The notes beneath the pieces were generated by a model. The model was not told where the DNA came from and searched no databases. It worked only from the letters and a program-made list of their open reading frames with translations. Source: Malachius bipustulatus (taxonomy: Eukaryota; Arthropoda; Insecta; Coleoptera; Melyridae). Taken from it: a DNA stretch of 64,000 nucleotides. The position numbers were made by a program, and so were the translations under genes. Shown one piece after another: positions 12,190-23,797 of this stretch; the stretch's first letter is position 1, and every line of letters begins with the position of its first letter. The DNA is taken from the NCBI GenBank assembly GCA_910589415.1, contig OU342639.1, forward strand, positions 9,742,268-9,806,267, given 5' to 3'.

Positions 12190-13590
12190 TATGGCAAAAT
12201 TCGAGGCGTATGTTATTGTTTAATTAATTTTTAGACTGGGTTCATATAAACGGATATAAACGGATAAAATGAAAATATTTTCTTGTTTTCGCCAGTGGTT
12301 CTATTTTTTTGTTAATTTCCAAAACAGCGCAGTATAAATTATAATGTTATGCGCAATTTTATAATTTTTCGTCTTTATCAGAAAAATTTACTAATAATGG
12401 GAAAGTATTTTTTTTTATCGTACCTACCCGTTGAAAAGCTGCCTTGACTATGAACTCTCGCCGTTCATTCTTTCAGAAGTTGCAAGAACGTAATAAAAAA
12501 ATATTTAATTCATAATTATTAAAGTATTAGGTTAGGAATTGTTATTTCATACTACCTCCTTTTCCCATTCACACTCCATTGAATCCTTTTAGAGAATGCA
12601 AATTGCCACAGTCACATCCTTTGAGAAACTAGTCATCTTAATCACTAGGTCTGTCAGGTTCTCATTTAATTTTCAACGCCTTCGGGTTATTTAAACATTT
12701 ACTATGTTTTATTTGTTTTGATGAAACCGACAATAATTTAATGAATGTCCAATCCATGGTCCATTGATGTTTAATTTGAAAAGTAACGGTGTGAATACGT
12801 ATACCCCATTCACAATTGAATGTATTTGCACTTCGCATACTTTGAAAAAATTATTCTGTGGAGAATTATTTGTGGTGAAAATGAAATTTCATGAAATATA
12901 GAATGACATTAAAAGAATACAACTAATGGAAAAAAAAATTTCATATAAATGAAATCGCTTCTCTTTTTTCTATTATTTTAATGGTTGCTTAATCATTTTA
13001 GAAATAAACTTGTGGTATCGAAATGATTACCAATTTTTATAAAAAATATTTCAAAATTTCGCATACACTGTATGTTTAGTTGCTATAAAAATAAGAGGAG
13101 TGAACAATTTATTGTCAGGGAATTTACCTTTTGTATTTTAAATCATTTGAACATTATATTATATTAGATAGTGTTGAAAGCTTAATCTATGGTTTATTAT
13201 AACTTACAAGTGAATTTTAATTGATCCTTTCTATTCGTACTGTTACCTTATGGAAATTTATTATGTAGGTACATGGGCTGCAATAAAAGTCCACTGGTAA
13301 GGTATTAGGTATTAAACCTAATAAGATTTATTTCTCTCATTTCATTATAATTACGTTTTTATTGTGTTATCAACAATAATTGGGACACCGGTACTTAATA
13401 TTTAATTAGTTTAGCTCTCTTATTGTAGTTAAAAAATTTGGAAGGCCTTAAAAAAAAAGAACTGTCGAGACTTTCAAATTTCCATTATCATAGATCACGA
13501 AAAAAATTGATTTCACAAAACATGCTCGTTGCCCACGACCTATTAGAGCATTTGCTAATAAAAAATACAACCCAGATCCTAGATATATTT
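12190..13590. other. Intergenic, nothing recognised
   Basis: AT-rich sequence. A lone ATACAGGGTGTTAATGAAG at 12171 resembles an element end, but no partner was found. Confidence 0.35.
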
Positions 13591-13600
13591 TTTATTATTC

Positions 13601-13855
13601 TTAATTTATTTGTCTCCCAGTCATCAGGCGAAAGACACATTCACCGTTCTTTGATTTGGCATGCTGACGAGCTTTGAGGAGGGCGAAATAAATGACAAAT
13701 GAACGCCACTGCTTTTTATTAATTTTAGCATTCCTTTTGATATCCTCAGCTCTCTGCAAGTATGATCTCTGGTATTTTTTCAATCAATTCTTCATAAAAA
13801 GGTTCTTCTTTTAACATGGTCAAATGGATCATATCCATATCTGATGAAGTAACTG
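13601..13855 (-). pseudogene. Unrecognised broken coding-like segment
   Basis: On the - strand, a pyrimidine tract ending TTCTTCCAG (about 13854) leads into an open stretch containing MIHLTMLKEEPFYEELIEK. It then needs a one-base shift near 13780 to continue as YQRSYLQRAEDIKRN and on to KSKNGECVFRLMTGRQIN, followed by a stop at 13601. The charged, helix-like composition on both sides of the shift suggests former coding sequence, either an exon or a transposon protein tail. I do not recognise the family. Expression is unlikely as it stands unless the shift is a sequencing error. Confidence 0.35.
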
Positions 13856-14891
13856 GAAGAAAAAAGTAGTTTTTCTGTTGTTTTTTTTTAATTAAAAAAG
13901 TTGATAATTTTTTTTGGCAATGTTCAAAGTTAATTTTAAAGTATTAATTAATAACCGCAAAGGAAATCTTTTTTTTTTCATGTGTAGTTTAAAAAAAATT
14001 TCAGGTACAATATTTTCTGAGAACTGAATGAGGAATTCCAAAATTATTTATTTAAACAAAAAGAAAAGCAGTGGCGTGTAATTTTTTTCTTCTAAATGGT
14101 CAGTGAACATTTTGCACATGCGAGATGGAAGAACACTAAAGCCAAATTGGCAGCCTAAGAATTTAACTGAAATATTTATAGTGACAAATAAACTTTTTTT
14201 TTCGTAAAAAAATTCATTAACCCATTTTTTAAATGGCGGAAATGCATAGGTATAGTAATTAATTGATAAAAATGCACTAGACGCGATCATGCGCGAGAAA
14301 TTTCTCAATCATAAGCTGTTTTATGCAAAGCTTTTCGTGCAGCATCAATTTTTTTATATGTTTTTGTAGATATACTTCACTGAATTTTTTTGACTCCTGC
14401 AACTGCTTCTTACTTTTTTTAATCCGTTGATTATTTTAATGTTTTTTTTTTGTTTAATATTGTGTAATTTTAGTTAATTCTTACCATTATTATAAGAGCT
14501 TTTAGGAATAATTTATATATTTATCTTTTCAGTAATTTTCTTAGGGACTTTATTGATCTTTACTGGAAGAGACAGGCATGACATTGACACAGACTGACAC
14601 TCAGGCGCATTCCAAAGACCTTACATACACATGCCCATATATGGGATAAATATTATGAACATATGTTTATACGTTACGTGAAGGAACTGTTAGCAAACGA
14701 CGTAAATAAAATCTACATCATTAATGTTTATTATTCCATATAAATTAAGGAATTTATCTCATTTCATTTCGCAATTTTAATTTTCGTTAAAGACGTTAAG
14801 GTGTACTTAATAATATACCTACTCAATGTCCATGACAGTTATCATTTGCCAGCCTTTATTTATATTATATACAGTATTTTTTTTATTTCAG

Positions 14892-14989
14892 AAAATGGAA
14901 GCGAGTGAGCTGCTCAGGAAATATTCGAAATAAAAGAAGACGCAAGATCTGAAGTACTTCATATTTATCCAAAATGCCTGTAGGAACCA
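14892..14989 (+). CDS. Spectrin-repeat-type protein, exon with start codon
   Basis: The exon runs from a TTTATTTCAG acceptor (AG at 14890-14891) to the donor A|GTGAGT. Most of it is 5' UTR. The main ATG at 14974 (context CCAAAATGCC) encodes MPVGT plus one base of codon six. A TGA in the same frame at 14950 rules out a longer start on this transcript. The reading frame joins exactly to the exon at 18390, so the phase supports the model. The acceptor implies at least one further non-coding upstream exon, not located with confidence. The coding part is only 16 bases; the call rests on the splice signals and the frame. Confidence 0.65.
14895..14933 (+). other. Upstream ORF in the leader exon
   Basis: A 12-codon uORF, MEASELLRKYSK, starts three bases after the 3' splice site in the context AAAATGG and stops 40 nt before the main ATG. 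It is present in any transcript that includes this exon and could lower translation of the main frame. Confidence 0.5.
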
Positions 14990-15450
14990 GTGAGTATTTT
15001 TTTTAATTGAAAGAGTCCGCGGTGTCATCCCAATTCAATATTTCAAGTTTTTAAGTTAGAAACCTTTTTCTCTTTTATTTATTTTGTAGAACTAAGCTAT
15101 AAGCAGCATATTGCTAATCTGTTTCTGAGTTAGTTACGACCTTTAATAAGGATGCTTTCAAAAATAATTTTCTCAAATTAAAAATTACCCTTGAATGAAG
15201 GGTAGACGGGCATAACGCTCATAGTCACAGTTCTGGCCAGACTGAGTTATCTTGATGTGAGAATGATAGTCTCATAAAAGTATCACTAGTTGAAGGTCTT
15301 CTTTTCTAGGGCCCTGGGATTGAAACAGTATCCAGGGCATCAATACACCTGTAAATCGGAACAGGGCCTCCAGAATGCTTCTGGTAATTCACCAAATCAA
15401 ACTATGTGCTCCATAGCTCAGTTTTGATATCGCTAATTTTGTCTTTACTC
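14990..15450. other. Intron 1, first part
   Basis: AT-rich intron start with no recognised feature before the coding-like fragments at 15453. Confidence 0.4.
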
Positions 15451-15452
15451 TG

Positions 15453-15600
15453 GATCAAAGTCTTACTTTAGGGTCCTGCCTTCTTAATTCGGCAAGCTGA
15501 CCAAATGCATACCTGGAGACAACGGGGAGTCCCCGAGACATCAGCATCTTCTGTAACACAATGAGCTCGGCTTCAATTGCGATATTATTAAAAGTAGAAT
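15453..15600 (-). pseudogene. Unrecognised coding-like fragment
   Basis: The - strand holds an open stretch reading IAIEAELIVLQKMLMS, then RYAFGQLAELRRQDPKVRL, then a stop. Beyond the stop the same frame continues as KTKLAISKLSYGAHSLIW before another stop. The composition resembles a real protein, possibly a decayed transposase or retroelement piece. I do not recognise it. Confidence 0.28.
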
Positions 15601-15848
15601 TTGTAGTATGTAATTCTTGGAAGAAATCAGGACCTTAGTGATGAGCTTTTTGGGTTTATCTAATTGATGATGTAACTAAATAAGATGTAACAAGTGTAGT
15701 AGAGTTTTTATAGTAGGTAAGTAGGTTGTGGTTTACATACCTAAGTCCCTCAGCAATAATACTCTCAGATGGCTCTTGAACTTGGGGCATCATGGCAGAG
15801 TGCCAGAAAGCCATACCGACAACAGATGGATAAGATTCTCTAGATTAA

Positions 15849-16043
15849 CTGCATGCGCTTGATGTTCAACCAAAAGGAAAGAAGTCAAGGCCAGTGCGAA
15901 CAGTTGTAAATGTTGACAACGTCCGTGTAGAAATTACGCGAAGCCCAAAAATATTTACAGGTCTACAGTTTTATGCAATCCTGTGTGCTCTTAATCAGAA
16001 TCAGAATATTCTGCAAATGATAGCTCAACGAAAACACCCATAA
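15849..16043 (+). pseudogene. Unrecognised coding-like fragment, no start codon
   Basis: Bounded by stops, this frame reads LHALDVQPKGKKSRPVRTVV, then VDNVRVEITRSPKIFTG and ALNQNQNILQMIAQRKHP. It has no ATG near its start and lies inside intron 1 of the host gene. A further 101-codon frame (16049-16354, frame shifted) follows directly. It could be an unannotated exon or a dead transposon gene; the family is unknown. Confidence 0.28.
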
Positions 16044-16354
16044 ACTATATGCTCATGAATTCAGAGAACTCCTCTCCACCACGGTATGGAATATGGTATG
16101 AGGTTTCTCTCCTTGGAACGTATTATTTAAGCCTTTCACTGTTAACAGGAATTCCTGTTCATTTCGACGATGATTCACGATTACGTAGTACGAAGTCTTA
16201 TCATCGATGTTATAGTTTCAACAGGACGGAGCGAATCCGCATACTGGAAGATTGTCATCAACTGTTTCTCGTGGCACTTCTTCCTGATACTAAACATATC
16301 GAAATAGGTTTTTTAGAGGGCCACTTCAATTTTTTTGATCACGCCATTAGCTGA

Positions 16355-17250
16355 GCGACCATTTTTTTTTTTACGAAAATGACCAAAATGATACACTGAA
16401 GCGAGTTTTCCAGCTGCGACATAGCGATGTTTCCTCTTTAATAGTCGAATTTCCCCACTTTATAACTTCTTTCACACAGCCACAAAACTATGAGATCTTC
16501 TGCTTGGAGCTCACACCTGATGGTGTTATTTTTTCACCACGAATTCGACCCCTCCACCCCCTTCCAATTGAGTACTCCTGTCTTGATGCAGGATCTCCAA
16601 AATCAAAGATTTCAGTTATGACATCTGATTGACACCCTTGATCAAATGAGACACACACACCAACCCGCTTTAATAGTTAACATTTCTAGAAAGATGTTAG
16701 AAATTGTAACAAATTGTTTCCACGCAGACGTGTCAGGCGTCATAATCAAACGCTGCCTAAGTAAAAGCCTTTCTTTTGGACTACTGTTTGTAATTTAAAT
16801 AAGTACGTAAATTTTATTTGGTAATGGTACTTACCTACATAGCATGTGTTATGAAATACGGTATAAAGTGTGCCGCACCCTGTATCATACTTTAAAAAGG
16901 AACTATATGTTATTATTAATGTTGGGTAATTTACTAAAAAAACTAGTTTCATGTCATGTGGCATGAAGAGTAATTTAATTTGTATACCTGGTGTAGGTAT
17001 AATGAAGATTCTGATCTAACTATAAGGAAAGGTATATAAAGTTACTGGTATAGAGTAATTAAATCCTGCTGCCTGAGCATGATGTATTATTTTAAATACA
17101 CGTGGGAAGTAAATATTTCAGTTCTGTTTTGTTATTTTGTTTAAATCCGAGTTAATATAACAAACAAATGCTTCCTGATTAGATTTACGTGTGAGAAAAC
17201 TGGTAGACAAGAAATTAAGTTTACTTGTCTATTATTTATTTTGCAAGCTT
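16355..17250. other. Intron 1, nothing recognised
   Basis: AT-rich intronic sequence. No repeat partner or frame could be supported. Confidence 0.35.
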
Positions 17251-17254
17251 TAGA

Positions 17255-17510
17255 ATTTATTTGCAATGAATTTAAATAAATTTATCACAGTTTTCCCAAC
17301 ACGTCTACGTACCGCACATGACAGCCCCAAAATGTACCAATTTTCTTGAAAGGTAGGTGACATCAATCCAAATTTGAGAAGAAGCAACACGCAAATTTTA
17401 AATTTATAAATAGTGGAATAGACGAACACAAACATCCATGGCAACACTAGGATTCGAACCCATGCGGTGAATTAGTCGTGAACATGTTCAGCTGCTGCTC
17501 TACTGAAATT
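17255..17510 (-). mobile_element. tRNA-derived SINE (type different from the other two)
   Basis: Read on the - strand, AGTAGAGCAGCAGCTGAAC (A-box region) is followed about 35 bp on by GGGTTCGAATCCT, a near-perfect RNA polymerase III B box. A unique body then runs to an AT-rich tail near 17255. The body does not match the SINEs at 27076 and 42048. No clear target duplication was seen, so the ends are approximate. Confidence 0.6.
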
Positions 17511-17523
17511 AAAAAAGTTTTTT

Positions 17524-18340
17524 AAAAGTCGGGTCCCTCAAAATTGAAAAAAGTTCTTGTCCCCCCATTTCAGGTCGCAGTTTCCAATCTAGGGGACTAG
17601 ATATTTTGTGGAAGCAAGGTATCCATAAGGAGTGGTCTAGTATTGCATTTGAGAAAAATCGGCCGAGTCGTTTAAAAATGGCGGCCATTTGAATTTTTTT
17701 GAAAAATTGCTATTTTTGAACCCCTGCATTAAAAAAATAAATTGAGATTGAATTAACAGGATGGTAACTTTTTTTCTAGGTATTAATATAAGCCAGTGGC
17801 GAAGGGGTGAAAACTATATAGGTACTAATAACCTTAATCCTTGAAAAATTTTAAGAAGCAAACAATTAAACTGGACTGTGGATTTTTCTTTAAAAAAAAA
17901 ACGGTTTTTTGTACAGGGTGTCCCTTCAAATTTCGCAAAAACCCGTTCTTATCCACCGGTTTCAGATCACAGTTTTCAATCTAAGAAAGAAACTGAAATT
18001 TGTGTAATAGTTATGTGTGAAGGGAGTTATCTGGTGTTTCATTGGAGAAATATCGGTCAAGTCGTTTCAAAATGGCGATCATTTGAACATTTGTAAAAAC
18101 TGAAAGTTTTAAACCCTACATGCTTATGCAGAATTATATTAATCTCCTAATCAAATTAGGAGAAACAGAAGCTCGTATCCCAGCTCGTGTACCAAAAAAT
18201 TGTTTTTATTGTTACTTTACCAGTGGCGTAGGTAGAAAATAGGTCAAAATTATTGCTATTTCTATTGCTATTGACATTTTATGACATATAACTGAAATTT
18301 TTATAATAGACAACAACTATACTAATATGATATGACATTG
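17524..18340. repeat. Dispersed repeat, two diverged copies
   Basis: Two passages (about 17540-17860 and 17910-18330) each carry TTTCAG.TC.CAGTTT.CAATCTA, a rearranged AAAATGGCGGCCATTT (17675; degenerate at 18071) and AGCCAGTGGCG / ACCAGTGGCG boxes. They match the family at 2988-4420. This repeat ends about 50 bp before the exon at 18390. Confidence 0.6.
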
Positions 18341-18389
18341 TTAGAAGGAGCTTTCTAGAGGCTTGATATTATAACGATTACTCTTGTAG

Positions 18390-18646
18390 GTTTCGAAAAT
18401 TCCGCGATGAAGACCAGCTTCTCGCTATCATCTCTGCAAGCTGCCAGCTGTACTCCAGAAAAGGGCGGCGGCGGAACTGCTGTGAAACAGAGGCAGTACA
18501 ACAGTCTTACCAAAAACAGGGTCAAAGCGGCGTCAGTACGTCGTTCCTGGGGAAGCACCGTTAGCGACCACGGCGAGGACTTCTGGACAGCCCTGCAGGC
18601 CAATTACAATTACATCATGGATAACCAGCTTATCGACAAGTGCCAA
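18390..18646 (+). CDS. Spectrin-repeat-type protein, second coding exon
   Basis: Acceptor CTCTTGTAG|G and donor CAA|GTAAGT. It encodes residues 6-91: a basic, Ser/Gly-rich N-terminus (GGGG at 31-34, RRSWGS at 56-61), then the start of a helical region with EDFWTALQANYNYIMDNQ around residues 68-84. The basic low-complexity head followed by Trp-bearing helices fits a cytoskeletal or nuclear-envelope scaffold rather than an enzyme. There is no signal peptide or membrane helix. The frame stays open past the donor to 18955, but that extension matches a dispersed repeat (see rejected items). The codon usage and GC content are clearly above those of the flanking introns. The family assignment is inference: Klarsicht/nesprin-like or AKAP6-like scaffolds are the closest I can name. 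Confidence 0.8.
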
Positions 18647-20308
18647 GTAAGTTATAACTTTGATGTTATTAGTGTTAGAAATTCCCCCACTCAAGATCGT
18701 CAAATGTCCATCGATCCTGACTTCCAGATAAAGAAAACGTTGTTTAAAGTTGTCCAGCCAAATGGAATAATAATGGAGGAAACATTACAAAACTCCAAAA
18801 TGAACAATATTAAGGTCCAAAAGTGGTCCCCGAGTTTTCAAGGCAATAACGCGCATTTCACTGTTCAGGTTAAGGTCGTTTTTCATTTTCTTGAAAGTTC
18901 AGGGGAGAAAGAACGTTATGTTAGTTTCTGGTTATCTTCATTTTCATTATTATAGACTAAATCAGTACAATCTGGCAACACTGTGCGCTACTTCGGCCGC
19001 GGGTAGATTTCGTTTATATCTGGGGTACCACTTCTGTGTATATTTACCAAATTTTACCTTCAGGTGAAGTCTCAGTCCTAAGACATCAGTTTTATCCAAA
19101 ATTGCAAGTGTAAGGTCGGCCCATCCTTTGAAGTAACTGGATTAACAAGTAGTTTATTTAGAAAGTGCAATTTACCATATCCGTTAATAAAAAAATCACT
19201 TTTCCGTCTTACCTTTGAAATGGAACAATCGTGACTGGAATGGAACAATCGTCCATGTGGTTAAAGGTCCTGTGTGGGGACTTGGACCGGGGCCTGGGGT
19301 AACAACCGGTCACCAGGAACAATTATTATTGACAAATTACAGCTCGATCTTAAAAAGAAAGAGAAATCCTCAAAGTCGTCCTTGAGAATTTCATAGCTGA
19401 ACTCGATTCCTTCATGCAAAAAATAAAATGGTGAATATTATTAATAAATGTGGCTATTATTTTTTGAAAAGCTATACAATAAGTAATTGTTAAACACTGT
19501 TGTTATTGAAACGACTCAAGTCGATTGTGAACTTGAATCGGGCAATAATTGTACTACTCAGCAGGTACTCATAGTATGACACGCCTTCGACCATAGTAAT
19601 TTTACTCTTCGTTTATGGATGTTCTCAAGAATACTATCCACTTTCTTCTAGTAAAATCAATAAAGAGTTTAAGGTAATGTCTTGGAGAAGTACTCAACAT
19701 TGCCATTGAAAGTGAATTAAGTGACACCTATTATTATTATTGGCGTATGTGCCTACTTTGCAATTTTTTTATCCGAAGAGAATCAATTGTGATTCCTCGG
19801 AGTAATTAACTCAAGAATAAGGTTTCTAGCGAGGTTTGTAGGTTTGTGGCACCTTCCTTAGGTTAGCTCCGTTTTCATAAATTGTGATTTTTGAAAATCT
19901 GAATTTGAAAAATCTTTTCATAAATTCACCGCGTTACCTATCTCATTATGATCAGAAATTTTATTTCCAGATAGACAACATTGTCTCTTCAAGTTTTGGA
20001 CGTAAATGATCGAGATTGATGATGAAATGTTATTAATATCGAAACAGATATTGTAAACATGGATTGTAAAAATTATCATCCATTAATTTTTAAATTTTAC
20101 TTACCATGAAGAGTTTTTAGGAAAGATAACAAAAAAGTGTCCTAATTTAATTGGTAGGTATCCTTGTAACTACCACGTAGGACAAAATTTATAATAATAA
20201 TAATTTTTTAAATTTTGATTTTTTTTTTAATTTTGAAGGAGGGTTTTAGTTTAATTATCTTCTGAATTTATTGAATTATAGGATTTAATCAATAAAATTC
20301 TGGCTGTT
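18647..20308. other. Intron 2, first part
   Basis: Contains a repeat-derived open stretch to 18955 and otherwise AT-rich sequence. GGAATGGAACAATCGT is repeated in tandem near 19220-19250. Nothing else is supported. Confidence 0.4.
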
Positions 20309-20997
20309 TAAGCCTTGTCCGCACCGAAAGCAACACATAGGAACATTTTGTTTATGTTGCTTGTTCCTGGAACTTGTTTCTGAATGTTGCCAAAAGTTTA
20401 TTTAAGTTCCTCATTGTTTACGGTTGCAGCAACAAAAGTTCCTATAAGTTGCTTGTTTCCATATTTAGCGGCAAAGATCAAAGAAAATATGGAAACATTG
20501 GTAAACATTTTTTGTTTCTCAACTGTATTTTTATCAGTGTGGACACGTTGTTGCTTGTTACCAAAGCTCGAAACTTGCGTCGTGAAGCCGTCGGGTAGTT
20601 GCCGAAAACACCAGCTTTTAACTTGACTTCAGGTAGTTCAGTATACAAATAATAAAAAAACATTAATTAATATTTTAATTTTTTAAATATCCATTATCGA
20701 TACATTCTGATATTATATCATCTTTCTTTAATGAACTTAAAAGACGTATGACACCATGTGACTTTCTGTCTAAAAGACTTGGTCTAGTCCAACACTTACG
20801 GACTGGTGGTGGTGGTGGTGGTGGTGATATGACCTCAGGGTTAATGAAACCCCATTAGTCACAGACTTTTGTATTTGGATGTAACAATGTCACAGAGGTT
20901 GCAGTTAAAGCATCATTCATTACAAAGTACAAAGTATACAAAAAGATTACATCCCTATCCTAAATTGAACAATTATTCCACTTTCCTTTTCTTACAT

Positions 20998-21790
20998 TTT
21001 TTAGATTACTTATTCTTTTTTTTTTTTTATATATACTCTATTTTTTATCTTTTTTTTTTTTTTTTATATTCTATTTTTTTTTTATTTTTTTTTTATATAC
21101 TCTATTTTTTTATCATTTTTTTTTTATTTTTTTTTTATTTATTTTTTTTTAAATATTTATACTCTATTTTTTTTTTCTTATAATTTTTTTTTTAATTTTT
21201 TTTTTTTTTTATTTTTTTTAATTTTTTTTTTTTTTTTTTTTTTTTTTCGGTTTCATTTACAATACATATCCATACCTGTATGCAAAAGACATAAGTATTC
21301 GCTTTAACATTATAAATTTAAGTTTATTTCCCTGCAGAAGTTATATAAGGCTGCCAGTATGCATCGTTTCTTCGTCAAGAATAAGTTCACCAAGGTGAGT
21401 GGCATCTGTCTTGAAATCTCTTTGCTTATACTGTTTATTAGCTTTTCTCGTGCTTGGTCGTTATTTGGGCATATGAAGATGATGTGGTCTAGGTCTGCCC
21501 TCACCCCCTGGTTACATCCGCAATTAGGGTCCGGGACCACCCCTATTTTAAAAAGATGACCTGGGAAACGGCCGTGGTTTGTCCTCATTCTTAGCATAGT
21601 AGTACTGAATTCTCTACTGTGATGTTGGTATATTCGTAGATCTTCGTTGGTTGGAAGGTTTGGGTGAATAACTGTATACGGGTTGTTAGTATTAGCGCAG
21701 TAACGGACTGGTTTTTTGTGTTTTTGTAAAATAATTACAATTGCAGCTGCTGCTGCCTGTAAATCTTCTTCGTCGTACCACATTATTTAG
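20998..21790 (-). mobile_element. 5'-truncated LINE with long poly(A) tail
   Basis: The - strand encodes the C-terminal end of a non-LTR ORF2 at 21310-21783, followed downstream (lower coordinates) by a T-rich + strand tract of about 230 bp at 21010-21247, which is the poly(A) tail of the insertion. Truncation at about 21790 is the usual 5' loss of LINE copies. Confidence 0.75.
21310..21783 (-). pseudogene. LINE ORF2 C-terminus (truncated)
   Basis: A 157-codon frame with TTMLRMRTNHGRFPGHLFKI and then a Cys/His cluster (C-x-C, then HIIFICP) like the zinc-knuckle tail that follows the RT or RNase H domain in Jockey/I-type elements. The endonuclease and RT domains are missing. The frame is uninterrupted, so the copy may be fairly recent. 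It has no promoter of its own and is probably not expressed. Confidence 0.7.
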
Positions 21791-22129
21791 AAACATACAC
21801 TGCACTGGTGTAGACACAACGTTTCCTGTTGCAGCCGCACAACGAAACATTCGCAAAACTGTATTACCTTGGTGTGGACAGAATGTTTATGGAAATTTTG
21901 CTGTTGTTTCTGTTTCCATAAACAGGTTGCGGCAACCAGCAACAAAATGTTCCTCTGTGTTTCTTTGGTGTGGACAAAGCTAATTTGATTACAATAAATA
22001 ATTGAAGATTACAATAATTGATACATTAATAAAAATACACAAACCACTGAAGTTAAATTAACAAGATATGATTAAGAACGTTTTCCAAACTATACACTAA
22101 TAATAATAAATAAAAAAAATATGTTTTTT

Positions 22130-22330
22130 ATTTGTTACTTTGCCCGTGGCGTAGAAAAATGACAAAATTACCTAATTTCTATATTCATTTTATGTCACGT
22201 TTTTAAAGGAATTGAACTGAAATTTTCACAGTTCGTAGACAACTATACCCACTAATAAAATTCGCAATTTGAAAAATGCCAAGAAAATGTCAACTTGTGC
22301 AGTGATCGATGTGCAGGAGAAGGTTTTTTT
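22130..22330. repeat. Dispersed repeat fragment
   Basis: GCCCGTGGCGTAGAAAA and ..GTAGACAACTATACCCACTAAT match the AGCCAGTGGCG..AGACAACTATACTAATA section of the family at 2988-4420. It lies just upstream of the third coding exon. Confidence 0.5.
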
Positions 22331-22401
22331 AGAATAGGTTTCCTATTTTTCTTTGTTTACTAATAAGATAGTAAGTTATGTTTTTTTTTTTTTGTTTTTA
22401 G

Positions 22402-22557
22402 GAAGCAAACAATGAGTTAAGGTTAGAGACTTCAATTGGGACCTGGACCTCAAAGGAATTTTACACACAGTTCTCGGAACTCTATTCTTGGTTAAATAGA
22501 ATTCAAGAGACAATATATAGTAAAGAAGAAACCATTTTAGACAAATCTTTGAGAACT
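22402..22557 (+). CDS. Spectrin-repeat-type protein, third coding exon
   Basis: A long T-rich tract ends TTTTTAG|GAAGC and the donor is ACT|GTAAGT. The exon is exactly 52 codons, phase 0 to 0 (residues 92-143). It contains TWTSKEFYTQFSELYSWLNR (residues 105-124) and a following amphipathic helix with EEKE-type charge spacing. The W-L-x-x-I pattern near the start of a helix (W121) is typical of the first helix of a spectrin repeat. Because the exon is symmetrical, its skipping would keep the frame. Confidence 0.82.
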
Positions 22558-23797
22558 GTAAGTATCAATTAATTGATGTTTAATTATTATTCCTTGAAAT
22601 TATTTCTAATTAGAATATGCAAAAATACTACCTTGTTGATAAACCAACCAAATAGGTAATAAAACATGTTTTTTTATTCAAATTGGGTATTTGCATAAAA
22701 AGTTACTTAAACTTCAATATTTCCGATGTTATTTTGTTATTTTAAGTTTTATTTTTGTCACAGTTTTACATAAATGTTGATTAAAAAGGAATATATTTGG
22801 CGCTTAAAAGTGTGAAAGTAATTTTTCAATCCAGTACTGAGGCAAGCTTTTGTGACATTTTTGCAAAGAACAAGAATTGCTCAAGGCTTGAGAGTATACA
22901 AATTATTTAAATTAGCTTCTATTTATGCAAGAAGATTTTTTAATTATGTAAATTAATTAATATTAGCTCATTATCTAATTATATCATCTTAGGGTATTAT
23001 CTGTTTATGGTTCTTTTCACATACAAATAATATGATGAAAATCTTGGATACTGGATTTCATATTACATATTTTTATAAAAAATTGTTATAATATGTAAAT
23101 AGGTCTACTGTATGTGTAATAAGAACTGTTTACACATTAAAGTGTATATTATAGCTTCTGTTTTAACAGTTAGCAATTTCTCCAGGTAACAAGATGCAAG
23201 AAAAACTGTTATTATAACAGATATTTATTATTTTTACATAATAATAATATTCTTTGGTATAATTCTGAAAACTCAAGTCCCGTATTTGCCGTAAATTATT
23301 TTTTTATTTTCATTCCTTTAATGCTTATGTAAGTGATAGGTATTGTATTTTACAGTACCTATTAGGTATTATACAGCAAAAGAGAAAGAAACTGGCTTGT
23401 AAATATTTAAAAAATCCATTGTGGTGTCTATTAAAAATTTCATATTTAAATAACTCCCATACAGATAACAAAAATATTATTGAACACTAGGGTGCTGATT
23501 GGGCGAAGACGGCAGTTTAGCGTGTTTTATTGTTATATTGGCTCAACCAAATGCGGGATGTGCATTAATGGATATTCATAAATTATTATTATTTTTTCTG
23601 ATGATAAGATAAGATAAGAAATCCCGATATGAAATGATAAAATGTGTGATTTCTAAACCAGGCAGTGCAGTGCACTTAGTTACCATTAATATCTAATAAC
23701 TTTATTTGTGTAATTTTTAAAAAATTTTTATAAAATATATCAGATCAATTAATATTTTTAAATAATCTACTTAATTAGCTATTTAATAATTTATATA
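22558..23797. other. Intron 3, nothing recognised
   Basis: Very AT-rich intronic sequence with no supported feature. Confidence 0.4.

Larger units (their letters stand above)
20312..21980. mobile_element. TIR element with 3-bp TAA duplication, interrupted by a LINE
   Basis: The left end GCCTTGTCCGCACCGAAAGC matches the complement of the right end (GCTTTGTCCACACCAAAGAA), and the match continues through AACA.AGGAACATTTTGTT. TAA occurs on both sides (20309-20311, 21981-21983), as in PIF/Harbinger-type insertion. Both arms hold repeated TGTTGCT/GTTTCC..AACA strings. A truncated LINE occupies 20998-21790. It has no transposase frame. A GGT microsatellite lies at 20805-20826. Confidence 0.6.

Noticed and set aside
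18647..18955. Open frame continuing 103 codons past the donor of the second coding exon
   Set aside because: CAAATGTCCATCGATCCTGA and the following bases match dispersed repeat sequence near 2818, and the donor CAA|GTAAGT is strong, so this is repeat sequence in an intron.
20869..21183. 104-codon frame rich in Phe
   Set aside because: It is translation of the poly(T) tract of the LINE tail.
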